A stretch of 64,000 bases of DNA, taken from Acanthochlamys bracteata (Eukaryota > Streptophyta > Magnoliopsida > Pandanales > Velloziaceae). Below are positions 14,708 to 26,840 of the stretch, piece after piece (within the stretch, counting starts at the first letter, position 1; each line of letters opens with the position of its first letter). The notes under the pieces are model-generated. The model was not told the DNA's origin and ran no database searches. It saw only the letters and a list, made by a program, of their open reading frames with translations. The position numbers were made by a program, and so were the translations under genes. The stretch lies in contig CM034135.1 in assembly GCA_019914995.1 (NCBI GenBank), positions 7,876,501-7,940,500 on the forward strand, given 5' to 3'.

Positions 14708-16470
14708 AAGAACTTTTCATTCTACTTTTGATTATAAGTTGTATCCGTTATGTTGTTTTAGTATCAAGAAAATTTTCTAGATGTATTCAAAAAAGCTTCA
14801 TTGTGTGCAGAAGGAAGTTTCTGAAAAATTAAATAGTATAAAAAATAATTTTGTAAGAATAAATTTATATAAAAAATTATTCAGAAGTGATTTATTCATG
14901 AGTCACTTTCTGATATTTTAAACATATTCTAAAATGTTATTAATTCCATTAATTGATAATTTCGAGTATGATTATTAACTTTTGAAGGGAGTATTATGAA
15001 CTAGTGTTCTAAAAATTGAAGTCAAACAAAGATAACAACTAGATTCAATTTAAGCATAATAATTAAAAACTCAAACTTAATGGAAAAAATCTGTAACAGA
15101 TACAGGAAATTTTAATGTTGAAATTTCTTTTTAATAGTGACACTATCAACAAATCGAACAAAATTTTCCTTTTTCATCAATAAATTTCTAACCCCTGCTT
15201 TTGCTATCGAGAATCTTCACAAATCTATTCAAATTCCAAACTCAATTTATTCGAATCAATCTAAAATCTTCAATCTCCAAGTGACCTCTATGAGCAAACG
15301 CATTTTACAACCATACGCGTTGCAAAGCAGACTTCAATTCTGTGGAAAATTGTTGCAAAATTTCTATGAGAAAAAGAAAAAGAAGATAAAAAGATTTTTG
15401 TTACAGTTTTGTACTTGGGTTTGATTGTCGTTGTTGAGTCATGGTGATGAGTTGGTCTAAAGGATCTCACTGGGAAAAAAAAAAAAGATTCAGCTAAAGA
15501 TTTCAGTTGTTGTGTAGCTGATTTAGAATTTATTTGCTTATCTTCAAAAGATTTGAACATTTTAAAACTAAATTATAAAAATTTATAAAATAAATATAAC
15601 AAAATATTTTATTATTTTTAAAAAATATGAGTTACCAATAAACTAAAACACAAGCATAAGCCATTGAAGTCATTCAACTTCAAATGATTTAGACTACGTT
15701 TGGTAGTGCATACCTCAAAAAATAACTTTTTAATTTTTTTATTTTATATTTTTCAATATATATTTTATAAGTATTTATAAAATTTATTTAAAAATTTAGA
15801 TAATGTAAAAAAATTTTATGTAACAAAATCTTTTTATTATATATTTTTATTATTTTTTTAAATTAAAAAATAGAACTTATTTTTTAAAAAAATAAAAATA
15901 TTTTTTATTTTAAAAAAACTTCATTTTATAAATAATTTCAAACAACACTAATATTCCAAACAATAAATAAATAAATGGATAAAATCAATTATCGCTCGTA
16001 GCTTTTAGAGAAGTGTTATTGTTTTGGTAAAATAATTTTCTGTGAAGTACATTAGCGACTCAGAACGCATAATTGGCTTTTTTTTTAACTATTAACATGT
16101 AAAATTTATATATATCTTCTGTCAAAATGATTCATATTGAAACCAATCTGTACATGAATCAATTACAATAAAACCTTCGAAGTAAAATTTTTGAAAATTC
16201 GATCATCTAAGAGGAAGAGGCTATGAAAAATTTTCTTATAAATTTTATTAGCTTGCACGAAAACTAATTACAAAAACACAAACATGAAAAGTTATACTTT
16301 TATTTCTAGAAATTGAAACAACAAGGTTTTCATGAATCTACTTGTAAGCCTCACAACAATTCTTTTATAACAAAATAGATAATTGAAACTTTTCAAAAAG
16401 CCTCTACTGCACTGATGATATTTGAACATGTACATTTTCCTGTAATATCAGTTTGTTGAATCACTTGTTG
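14708..16470. other. convergent intergenic region between TR-like and PP2C genes
   Basis: Holds the 3' ends of two converging genes and AT-rich spacer. A member of a dispersed AT-rich family occupies about 15690-15955. Open frames near 15137-15560 show no family features. Confidence 0.5.
15690..15955. repeat. AT-rich MITE-like family copy
   Basis: Shares an ordered series of words (TATATTTTATAAGTATTT, TTATTTAAAAATTTA, ATCTTTTTATTATATATTTT, AACTTATTTTTTAAAAAA) with stretches near 2900-3140 and 63572-63780, and in reverse orientation near 54065-54372. Ends of the type CTACGTTTGGTAGTG and TTTCAAACAACACTAA are roughly inverted. Non-coding; the superfamily is not identified. Confidence 0.5.
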
Positions 16471-18574
16471 TTAACTTGCAGCAATCGGTGATCGTGAATC
16501 TGGTCTTAAGTCGACCACAACAACACTAACGTTATCAGTGCTGCCTCTGGAGATTGCAAGTTTCATCAACAAATTTGCAGCCACTGTGCACACCTTATCC
16601 AGTCCCTCTGCGCTCGGCTTAGTCTTGCACCGCTTGAAGCACATCCTAACTACACTACCTGCAGTTTCATTGCTGATTACGTCCCACAACCCGTCGCTTG
16701 CCAGTATCAAGCATTCGTCTTCCGCTCTCCGATCTGTCATCATTGTCTCTGGCTCTGATATCACAAATGGTTTCAAGTAATTATCACCTGTACGAAATTC
16801 AGTTCAGTCCAATTCCAAGTTGAAGTTGCGATTTCACAACCAAGAAATGGGTTAGAATTGAATCAACAGTAAGATTTTCAGTTTCTTACCAATGGCTCTG
16901 GATACAGCAAGAACACCGAGCACCCTTGCACCTTCCCAATATATCACCCGTCCACCAGCTGCCTCAATCCTCTGCAACTCATCAGGCCGATCGGGCTACC
17001 CAAAAAATCCAAAATTCAAAATCAACAAATTAACACCACTGATTTCTTCTGACAACATATATCTCCCTAGATCATTTCAACATACACAAGAAACCATACA
17101 TGGTACTTTTAATGGTTTATCCTTGAGCATTCTTTGATTATCCTAAATTCAAACTCCATACATTCAGAAAGCACTACAATCTGGATCCTGGCAATCGAAA
17201 ATCAACAGCAAATACCATAGGTATTCGTCTAAATCATTCTCCCAATCCACCAAATTTTGTTAAGAACTAATCTTCCTTAAAAGCAATTAATCATCCGGTA
17301 AAATATAATAGATTTAATTTGAATCAACATAACATCGTTTTCACAATCTAGACTGACAGAAACATTTCATCAAGTACCTTGTAGCATCAACAACCTAAAG
17401 AGCTTCTCTGAATCAATTCATCAAACACCACGCAAGCATGAACTACAGAACTTAAAAATACCTTATGATCTGTAGACAATGGAACTGCCGAACCTCCACG
17501 AAAGAGCACAGCACGAGAATCTCCGCAATTAGCAACGACAATTATCTCAGGCCCAACTACCGCAACAACAGCAGTGGAACCAACATGGTTGCAGTTCGGT
17601 GGCTGGAGATTGCAAGGGCAGCAACCACTACCAGGGGAGCAGCAGCTGCCATTACTAACACCACCGCATAGAGCTGAAACTTCTAAATCCATTCTATTAA
17701 AACTACGGAACATAGCGTCTTCCCACCGCTTCCGTGTTAGAGCTCCGCCGCCGCCGCCGCTGTTGCCAAGCTCCGTTGCCATTAAATCGTGCATCCGATC
17801 TCTACACGCAGTTGCCACCTGAATCCAAAGAGCAAATTAACTATCAATTTGCTTAAGAACTTGTTAAAATTCAACTTTCTGAAGCAATTTCTAACTTTCG
17901 CGTTCTAAAAATCTAATATTATCCGCTACTACCATTAGAGAACCAACTAAAAAGAAGAAACACTTTTTTTCCCTAAGAAAATCAAAATCAGAGAAAAATG
18001 GAATTGTTTTCTGTCGTTCTATATTGATTAAGAAGATTAAGAGAAGCTACTGAAGTTGAACTCCCCCATGTTCTAAAAAGAATCTATCTTTTATCCACTA
18101 CTAACCATTACAGAACCGAAAAAGCACAACTTTTTCCCCCACAGAAACAAAATTGAAGAATCAATTACTTACATGAGAACAACCATGGCCATCGAACACT
18201 CCGAAGAAATGGAACTTTGTTCTGCTGCTACCGCCACAACCGAAGAACTCGGGGCGAATAGAAACAGCATCTTCCATCTCTCTTCTCCTGCCACAAACAC
18301 TACTAAACCCATACCTCGGACACTTATTAACAACAACCTCTGCCGGAGGAATCAGAGCTGGAGAAGGAAGTTGAGGAACAGGACCTACTGGGTCGGGAGA
18401 ACTCGTCGACCCTGTCTTCGGTTTCAAAGAAGAATCAAACGAATTGGAACGAACAATGAATAATAAATCGGTAACCATGGTTGAGCAATCGGAGCGGGAT
18501 CGATTTCGAGTTAGCTGATGATGACTCGTAGTTGTCGTTGATGAATCGTAGCTGTTGTAGCTCAACTCTGCCAT
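16471..18574 (-). CDS. HAI-like: clade A protein phosphatase 2C, HAI type (ABA co-receptor phosphatase)
   Basis: Four exons on the minus strand: 18574-18173, 17818-17462, 16995-16890 and 16787-16471, giving 393 residues. The N-terminus (MAELSY) and the core [55 protein letters not shown] and [11 protein letters not shown] are those of group A PP2Cs, closest to HAI1-3 and PP2CA. The metal-binding aspartates (DGHG, SDGLWD, TDNV) are present. The Trp in [11 protein letters not shown] (about residue 273) fits the lock residue that reaches into the ABA-receptor gate. These enzymes dephosphorylate SnRK2 kinases and are blocked by PYR/PYL receptors with ABA. A Gly-rich insert (GGGGG) follows MATELGNS. 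It lies beside an SMO2 gene, the arrangement I remember for Arabidopsis HAI2 and HAI3. Confidence 0.93.
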
Positions 18575-18635
18575 TAGAACTCGCTGCTACGCAACAAACA
18601 CTATCGGAGATTGAACTATTTAAAACTAGAACAAG

Positions 18636-18710
18636 GATTGTTGTTGTTGTTGTTGAAAAGATTAATTGAACTAAAACTAGAACGAGAATTGTTGTTGTTG
18701 TTGTTGTTTC
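18636..18710 (-). promoter_or_regulatory. (CAA)n tracts in the PP2C leader
   Basis: Two runs of six CAA units on the coding strand (near 18638-18656 and 18690-18708) lie 60-140 bases before the start codon. They share flanking sequence (CTAAAACTAGAAC), so they look like a small local duplication. Unstructured CAA-rich leaders are known to favour translation; that role here is inference. Confidence 0.5.
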
Positions 18711-19439
18711 TTCTTCGTTGATGATTTTGTTCTCGGAAGAAGGAAGGGAAAAAAAAATTGAAAGAGAAACATCTGGGAGTTATGGTAGAAGGGAAAATTA
18801 TATATTGAAGCTTTTGTCTCTGCATGGGTTTGGTTGGTTTGGTTTTGAGTTAAAACCAACTCAATCCAAGCGGCCAAGGCAAGGGCGTGTTTCAGCTCAT
18901 GGAAACTCTTTAGTCGAATTCATGTATTTTTCACTTTACAATTATAGTTTCGCTTGGATTTTCATTATTGCTCGAGCACACTTTTATTTTTATGCTTTTT
19001 TTTGTCTACTTTCAACTTATTTTAAAAATAATTAAAAATAAAATTTTAAATTAAAACATAAAAGTTAAACTTTATTTTTAATTTATTTTAAAGAAATTTT
19101 ATCTTTTATTTTTCATTTTATTGAAACAAAGACATTTAAAATATGTTCTAAGTAACTAAAATCGTATTTCTATTGATCAAATTTTTTCCATGAAAAAATT
19201 ATTCTAAATATTATGTTTATTTTTAAACAATTATTAGTTACTTTTTAACTTCACTTCTGAAGTTCTAATAGTTATATTTAGAATTAAATATTACTCTAAT
19301 TTCACTTAAATTCACTTTAATAATCTAGTTTTATCAAACTATTTTTATAAATTATTTAAAACAAAAGTAAATAAGCTTTAACTCAAAACCATACGTATAT
19401 GGTTTAGTTATATTATAATATTGTCACAAACTTTGTGAG

Positions 19440-19645
19440 TGCATGAACGTGTAGGAGTAGTGGTCAGGGTTTTGTTTTTGTGGACACGTAAGATCTCTCA
19501 TCTCATGCTCTCTACAACAGCAACTTCTCTCAGCTCGCCGCTTGAAAAAACAACACAAACTAAACCGGCTTGTATTCATGTTGAGCTGGTATTAGTGAAA
19601 CGTGGATCGTTAGAGTTCCACCACACACAGGCTACGTGTCATCGA
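19440..19645 (-). promoter_or_regulatory. cluster of ABRE-like ACGTG elements upstream of the PP2C
   Basis: ACGTGTC occurs on the minus strand at 19483-19489 and on the plus strand at 19634-19640. Further ACGTG cores lie at about 19446 (AACGTGTA) and 19599 (AACGTGGA). All fall within 200 bases, 0.9-1.1 kb upstream of the PP2C start codon. ACGTGTC/ACGTGG are ABRE cores bound by AREB/ABF bZIP factors, and clade A PP2C genes are known to be ABA-induced. The functional link here is inferred. Confidence 0.55.
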
Positions 19646-19950
19646 CTGAGCTAATTATTACTGCTTTTACCGACACGATTGACCAGCTTTTCCACGAATA
19701 TAATTCTATAAGTTCTTTTACAAATAAAAATCTGCATAAGCACTTTTTGTGTGGAAATCCAAAGCTGTTCGACTCCTCAACGTGTTTTCTTTTCTTCATA
19801 AAAATTTAATTTCAACACTTGGTTTTACATATAACTTACATAGTAGTTTCTAAGATTATTGATTATATCAATTAATCAAATTGGTTATTTCAAGTCCTAA
19901 AGATTGATAATCAAGTTATTGGTCTCAAAACTTTAGAACTTTTTCTTAAG

Positions 19951-20094
19951 GGCGTGTTCGTATGTTTCAAATATGGGCACAGTTGCTTATTCAAAATTTT
20001 TAAAATAAATTTATAAAAATAAAACATATAATAATGTTTTAGTAAAAAAGTCACTTTCTAGTTTCTGTGAAATAAAAACGCCCTACGTGTATCA
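19951..20094. repeat. short MITE-like element with GGGCGT terminal inverted repeats
   Basis: Begins AGGGCGTGTTCGTATGTTTCA and ends TGAAATAAAAACGCCCT, an inverted pair at about 143-bp spacing around an AT-rich core. The layout is that of a small non-autonomous element. No target duplication could be fixed. Confidence 0.55.
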
Positions 20095-22036
20095 TGACTT
20101 CAGAAGCAAATTCCGAATCAAAATTTATCAAATGATGGAAGAATAATCTATAAGTGATCACTTTGAATGCGTTAGTCAAGAGGCATGTGAGAAATAGAAA
20201 GAGTCCAGCTTAGAACCTGGCTAGCCGTACCATAACAAAAAAGCCACCGGTGATTCAGCGCCTGCAGCCCTCCACGCGCTTCACGCCCAAAAAAAAGTCC
20301 AGGCAGCATCGTGCCTTCGTGTTGTGGAATTGCACCAAACCAATTTCCAGTAACCACGAACAACACCATCAGTAGAAATATGAATTATACAAGTTAGTAG
20401 TAGGCTCATGATACAGGTACTGGATAATAACAAGAGAGTAAAACTTAAAACAATAATACAGAATTACTACTCGAGAAACAGATTGTAGAAATAATATCCA
20501 GTAAATACACTTAAGATTCACAGCAAACATCAATTACGTAATCTAACTCAAGACTTCATATGATTTTTATCACAACAAGTATTTAATTTCAGGTTTGGGG
20601 AGCAACAGCATTGACTCCAAATTTCATTCCCAGAAGGCTCAAAATTTCTGGAGGTCACATTAACGTGTCAACTACAGTGATGGCCATAGTAATAAACACA
20701 TGCCTATCTGCTAAAGTATCATATGACTGCCACATCGTTGATTGAAAGCACATAGAAAGCGCAATATACAATTATTGAAACACAGGTTATAATTTATAAT
20801 AATAACGAAGAGATGAAAAACTTTGGGACCACATCGACATTTGACAACGCCTCCATATAGCAGCTTCCAGCAGTTACAGAAGGTACTAAGAACAAACTTA
20901 TTTAGTCTACAAAGTAAAAGAACTCAATACAAAGCGCTACAACAAACTTATTTAGTGTACATATTAAAAACTCAATACGAAAGCTCCACGACTCTTCAGC
21001 ATTCACTGATTCTTTAAAAGATGCATTAAAGAGATTCTATATTAATGCCAAAAAATTCAGTACATAATGACTACCAATAAAAGATTTACCACGAGCAATT
21101 ACAATGCTCCAGCAAACCTTTAGAGTTTATACGGGATGTTGATGGAGACAATGAGTTGAAGGAGTCCACAAGTATGAGATGTACACCGCTTGAATATAAG
21201 CAAACATCAACCTGGTCAGACAAAATGACTTAGGAGTGACTGGTACACCCAGAAGATTGAGGATGAAAATCTGCAAAAATATTTTACTCCATCAAAATCA
21301 CAATGAAAAAGATGGATTCATCAATAACATACAACAAGACTTTTCAAAATATTTCATCTCAGATAATAGAACTTTTCAGAATGCTGCCATTACATAATTA
21401 CCAATATCCTCAGTGGATAGGGAGTTCCAAGAAATAATAATAACATACAATTAACGCACCACCCACAACTGCAGGAGCACATGACATGAAATAAAAACAC
21501 TAAAAAGTTCTAAAATCTCCTTGGAACATTGTGGTGTGGTGACAAACATACTTTAAGAAGTTTCCCCAAAAGGAAGCATGAAGTTGTTAGATCCTAAATT
21601 ATGAGACATTGCAAAGGACAAAGCATGGTAAAATGTTTTGGAAACAGACTATTTAGTTGTTTCAAAGCAATTCACCTAGTCAGTTGTTCAGCAGTGATTC
21701 TTCTTTAAAACTAAAACCTCAGCTCATGTTGAACAAACACGTCTACCACAATTAGAAGATTATGGAAGTACTATGTAAAAAAGATTGTGGTCCCATTGAT
21801 CCAGCGGGGAAGCACATAACACAAATGACATTCACATAGGCCCACACTCGTAACTGAGAAAACAAAGAAATGAGCAAAAGTTGCCGAGTAAACTATCACT
21901 AACAATGCAATAAACAACTCCAAGAAATTCCAGAGGGAAAGAGTAAACAAGATTACACATCTTTCGTGTGTAATCCATATGAGTTAAAAAGAACAGAACA
22001 TGCTATTTCACATACTTCTGATGGCGCAAAATTACC
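20095..22036. other. region 3' of SMO2, probable spliced 3' UTR plus spacer
   Basis: No family-like coding exon found. The SMO2 stop codon is followed one base later by a GT donor (GTAATTTTG), and a good acceptor on the same strand lies at about 21271-21273 (TTTTGCAG), so the 3' UTR may be spliced. A 50-codon open stretch after that acceptor (about 21120-21270, minus) has no recognised similarity and is more likely UTR. Confidence 0.4.
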
Positions 22037-25000
22037 TCACATCTCATGTTTTTGAACTTCCTCTTTGTGTAGAGCCTTTAGTTTGCGGTATCCTTTATCT
22101 GTGCCAAATAGCCTGCAAAATAATAGCATATAGTTTCAGATTCGACGAAAAACGAAATACGCCTTATATGTTAAAGCATATGAATGTTGGTTGGCACTAT
22201 GTTGCTCATATATGTTTCTGATCAGAGAAGAACACAAATATTCTTTCTAGGAAAGATTTCTTCCATTACCTCTTTCTACCTGAGATCTTTCAAGCCCTAT
22301 GTATGACGGAATTGGAAACGTAAAAGGCAAGAACCAGTTGAGAACGGTTGGAGAGACAGAACTATTCACTATGTCAATCATTGAAAGCTCCACTTTACTA
22401 TCGCAAATTACCTATTACTAAAATATTCTTTCCACATATACAGTATAGACTCACCGGTCCATGTATACGAAAGTTGATGAATAGTTCCCAGACTTAGTGT
22501 AAAGTAGGCGGTGATGGTAGTCATGAAAGTCAGCACTGCATAGTATGCAATGATGGTCAATTTCAAAGAAAAGGACTTCATATACAAGCAGTTCAAGAGG
22601 AATAATGGGCTTACCCTCCATACAGGGGGAAGAAGTTTGAGAGGCTCCAAGGGAAGTGGTACCCACTATGAACCTCTACTGTCTCCAACACTCTCAATAT
22701 CATCCACAACCATAACGTCAGTAAATGAGGCCCTGTGACAGCAGGACCAGCAATAGTTGCAAATCCAAGGAACAAAATTTCAGCAGGATGAGCATACTCA
22801 GAAGTTAATCCAAATGGTGTAGCATATCTGCACATTTAATCCTTCCTCAGTAGAGCTCAATTTAAAGAAACCAAACCCCTCACTCAATTACTTACTCATG
22901 GTGGACACTGTGCACATGCTTGTACAGCCATTTAGTGTGCAGTACCCTGTGCCCCCAGTAGAATATGAAATCCTCCAGGACGAAGTAGAAAAGAATTTGC
23001 AATAAAATAGTTTTCCTTCACAAGAAAATGAATCAGTTCATAGAAACATGGTACTCCTGCTACAATTGCTAGTTGATTCAAGTTAACTAATCCAAAAAAG
23101 GAAAACATAGCTATCCTAGGGAACAGAATGTTAGACACGATAGGACACAAGGGCAACATCCATATCATGCAAAAAGGTAAAAATACACGATCTAATTATA
23201 CCATGGTGGCAGTGGAAGGCTGCAGCGAAGACCCATGTATCTGAATGCAGGGTAGGAGATGATCATGAGCGGCAAGTTGACACAAAGATGATATACGATT
23301 AGCCTTATGATGCATTTTTCTTGGGCAGCTGGTGTATTATTTTTTCCCTGCAAAAGCAAAGAATGTTATGTGAATAGTATCAACATAAAAGCGTGAGGAA
23401 CAAGAAGCATTACGTTGGTAATATAAAGAAAGAAAAAGACGGTGCTTTCGAATATGGGGAATAGTTCTGTCCAGTATGAACAGAATAATGAGCCACCAAT
23501 CTCTATTTCTATCCCTATCTTCGGACACAATAATGAGGTTGACATAAAAATCCTTCTGATATAACAGGTTAAGACTAGTCAAACTGGAAGTTTTCAACCT
23601 CTCTATCTCTTCAAGGTCTACAACAAAATAGATGAAAGAAGGGTCTTGTTTAAAAGATATAGACAACATACCAATGGTTAAGTTCATAAATTTTGCAAAA
23701 CAAAAGTATAGTTACTCATTAGCAAACCTGAATTTTGTATTTGTTGAAAACCCCTGATCTCTCGAAGTATATTGATGGCAGCCCAGATAAGAAAAAGACG
23801 CTTTCATGAACAATAAAGGAGCCGAAAGTAGCCAGTTGAAATTCACTGAAATGAGTGATTAAATACTGCATCACAATACAAAGAATTAATACCTATCTGT
23901 AGAAATTGGAAATTGATCCAGAACACAAGAACTTGAAGAAATAAACATGAAAGGGTAAGGGCTAAAACTCTTCTACTACATAATGCCACTAGAAGAGTAG
24001 TAAACAGAAACTGACTCCAGAAACTGCTAAGCTTCCGTAGCAGTTGCAACTATGTGCAGCCCTATGTTCTATGTCGATAACAATAATCTCTACAAAGCAT
24101 ATACAGAGCCATAGTTATGGGGGTAATCGGTGCTAATAAGGACCATTCATGACCTATGTATGGAAAATTATTTTCTACATTCTGCACAAGCAGAGAGTTA
24201 TCTCTGCCCAAGAATACCTCTCAATCATAATAAAATCAGTAAAGCTCCTAAAAGCCACAGTAAATACATTGAAAGGATCTGTGGGTGCCAAAATTATCAG
24301 ATGGAATCTGAGAAACAAATCAATAGATGGATCTGCTGGACTTCTCGCAACAACAGAACCCACCATTCAGACCAGGTGCCAATGCAGCAGGCTCATAATT
24401 ACTTAATATAGCCAATGAACATGTCACAGAAAGATGCTATGATTAATGCAATGCCTGCGACATCATAAAAGGATCATAAAAATTGCACATGGCACGACAT
24501 TGTTGTATATAAAATACTGAGCATCAAATTCACAGCATTATCTCTAGCAATTTCTGAGCATTAAATCAAAGTGATAGAATACATATATGAAATACGTGAA
24601 GATTCATGCACCAAATTTCCCTAATGAAATCATTAGCAGCTAGCTATATTCCTCAGCAACATCCAATCATTTACCAAAAGAAGTTTCCAATAACTTGCAG
24701 CTATCAACATCAGAAGAATAATTGCCTACAACCTTGGTACATTCTGGTAATGGGGAAGGGTTCTTGCGGTAAGAGTTAGGATCTAGTAAAATTCTTAGGA
24801 AGAATTCAATCATCACGTCATTGGCATTACATTGTTCGGAAAAGAACAAAGAAAGAGTGCATTCAACAGAAAACAGACACGAATAAACAAACTCAATCCA
24901 GAATCAGTTACTAACTTTCATACAACACAATGGCGGGGCGTCTCGAATCCAAACCTCACCAGCAAAATCGAAACCATTCCAGCAAGCACCACCAAATCAC

Positions 25001-25280
25001 ACCACAGGCATTGTCTTTCAGGACCACCACACAACAGAAACGAACAAATGAGTACATACACAATCTCAACATCCACTCGAAACTCAAATGCATTGCATTG
25101 GAAAAACAAACAGACCGACGCAACCAACACAAGACGATATAGTCAGAGATTCGAAGGAGAGAAATGGCGATCTAGGGTTTATAGTCAGGCAAATGAAACC
25201 AAGTTGATTGGAATGGGAAGACAACTAGAAGTGGAAAGAGGAATCCTTACCTGCCACATCGATTCGAAGATCGCCGCCAT
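22037..25280 (-). CDS. SMO2: sterol C-4 methyl oxidase, SMO2 type (4-alpha-methylsterol monooxygenase)
   Basis: Seven exons on the minus strand: 25280-25251, 23865-23728, 23347-23202, 23015-22896, 22827-22615, 22535-22455 and 22112-22037, giving 267 residues (Arabidopsis SMO2 is about 266). It belongs to the ER membrane fatty-acid-hydroxylase/sterol-desaturase family. The di-iron histidine boxes are HRVLH (127-131), HSVHH (140-144) and HDYHH (220-224), with YATPFGLTSEYAHPAEILFLG between them. It removes the second C-4 methyl group in phytosterol synthesis. The first coding exon is only 30 bases and is followed by a 1.4-kb intron. Residues 243-244 read Arg-Leu (YMDRLFGTDKGYRKLK), where family members I remember have Trp-Ile. 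The acceptor of exon 4 is a weak AAG, chosen because it alone restores WKTILLQILFYF in frame. Confidence 0.93.
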
Positions 25281-25500
25281 TGTACGGTAGCAGAGAGACT
25301 ACAGTGATCGACGGAGATTAGAGGAGATTTACCGGCGTGAGAGAGAGAGAAAGAGAGACAGACAGACAGAGTGTCAGTTCATGTGGTTTGTGGGCGTGGG
25401 GGAATGAAAAATGAAAGAACGGTCTGGAGTGGGGGAAAGGACACAGATAGGCGCGTTTCAAATTACCGGAGCTTTATTTTCTGCTTCCATAATTAGAATT
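25281..25500 (-). promoter_or_regulatory. SMO2 leader and proximal promoter with GA/CAGA tract
   Basis: A GAGAGAGAGAGAAAGAGAGACAGACAG tract lies near 25338-25370, CT-rich on the gene's strand, about 60-90 bases before the SMO2 start. CT-rich leaders are common in plant genes. No TATA box is clear. Confidence 0.4.
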
Positions 25501-25569
25501 TCGGATAATTTAATATATTTTTAATTCTACAAATAACTCAAATTAATTTTGTACGGATTTTTACTTTTG

Positions 25570-25830
25570 AAATTAAATTCTATTTTTAATTTAAACTATA
25601 AAATTTAAATTCTATTTTTAATTTAAACTATAAAATTTAAATTCTATTTATAACTCATTTAAAAATATAATTAAAATACAAAACTTTACTTTTAATCTAT
25701 TTTAAAAAATTGTATTTTTAATTTAAAATATAAAATTTAAATTCTATGTATAACTCACTTAAAAATATAATTAAAATACAAAATTAAACTTTAATTTTAA
25801 TCTATTTTAAAAAATTTTATTTTTTATTTT
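25570..25830. repeat. AT-rich tandem repeat
   Basis: A 32-base unit (AAATTCTATTTTTAATTTAA plus ACTATAAAATTT) recurs about three times from 25575, then a unit of about 101 bases (TATAACTCATTTAAAAATAT ... TCTATTTTAAAAAATTGTAT) occurs twice from about 25645 with small differences. No coding role. Confidence 0.65.
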
Positions 25831-26840
25831 TTACTTAAGTGAAACTCCTACGTGTATTTAAAACACTGTTCCTATACTACATGCATCATTTTTTTGATTT
25901 TGGAAATTCTAAAAATGAGTTATTAAAAATAGTATTATTAAAAATAATATATTTTTTTAATTGAAAAATAAATTAAAAATAATTTTTTAATATAAAATAA
26001 GTGATTTTTGTGTTCAAAAGAATCCAATCTTAATAAAACCAAAAGACCCACTAGAAGTGGATCCCTGTTATTATATAAAGAGACTTCGTGGGTCCTTCCA
26101 AAAAGATTCTCTGGTACAAATTGAATTACAATTTTTGCACCCATGTAACAACAACTATAAACGAAAAACAAAAACTTCGCATAATTCATGAAGGAAGCGG
26201 CTATAACATTTATTTCTTAATACCAGAATCTCAATCTCAAATTTCACAATATATGTTATGTTCACAGGAATGTTAAAATTATTACAATATATGATTTTGG
26301 CTTTTCAGCACAAATGTGGCAAATGAAATAGCGACAATAAAGGTCATACAGCTGACGAACATAGGTCACTTGGACCTCATAGTACAAGGCGCGTATTCAC
26401 TGAGATGCCAACCTTCCCAACCACGCAACAGTATCAGGTCCGGCAAATTCCTCTAACGCATACAAACCCAACAAGTATCACGCATGATTGTTCTTGGACA
26501 TTATACACTCTACAAGGAATGACCTGTTACTCTAACAAAGTGAATCGTGATTTCTTACATTCTCAGTGGAGGACTAGTTTTCTAATCCTGCAATGTCTAA
26601 AGAACATACATTACATTGAATGGAATGAAACAACTAAATAATTTTCTCTAATAACTCTTATATAAAGGCACTGCGGTCTCAGGTAACCCCTAAGGTACAA
26701 CTCTGCCAACAGCTAGCTTGCACAGCCAAGCTGTTTAGAAACATCTTGTAGTGATATGACGACATGTCTCTTTACGAATCCGTTTTGGACAGGATGGAGT
26801 GCGGCCACCACTTCCATATCAAAGCATAGGAAATATGTAC
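25831..26840. other. intergenic region between SMO2 promoter and PMT 3' end
   Basis: Non-coding. It includes AT-rich repeat debris to about 26035 and probably the 3' UTR of the methyltransferase gene in its right part. Nothing else recognised. Confidence 0.45.

Noticed and set aside
15137-15560. Overlapping frames on both strands downstream of the TR-like gene
   Set aside because: Composition and lack of motifs fit random AT-rich frames in the convergent spacer.
21120-21270. Fifty-codon hydrophobic open stretch after a good acceptor, minus strand
   Set aside because: No recognisable similarity, and the SMO2 protein is already complete at family length; treated as probable 3' UTR.
24130-25240. 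Several open frames within the first SMO2 intron on both strands
   Set aside because: No family signal; the intron is bounded by good splice sites and the frames overlap each other without pattern.
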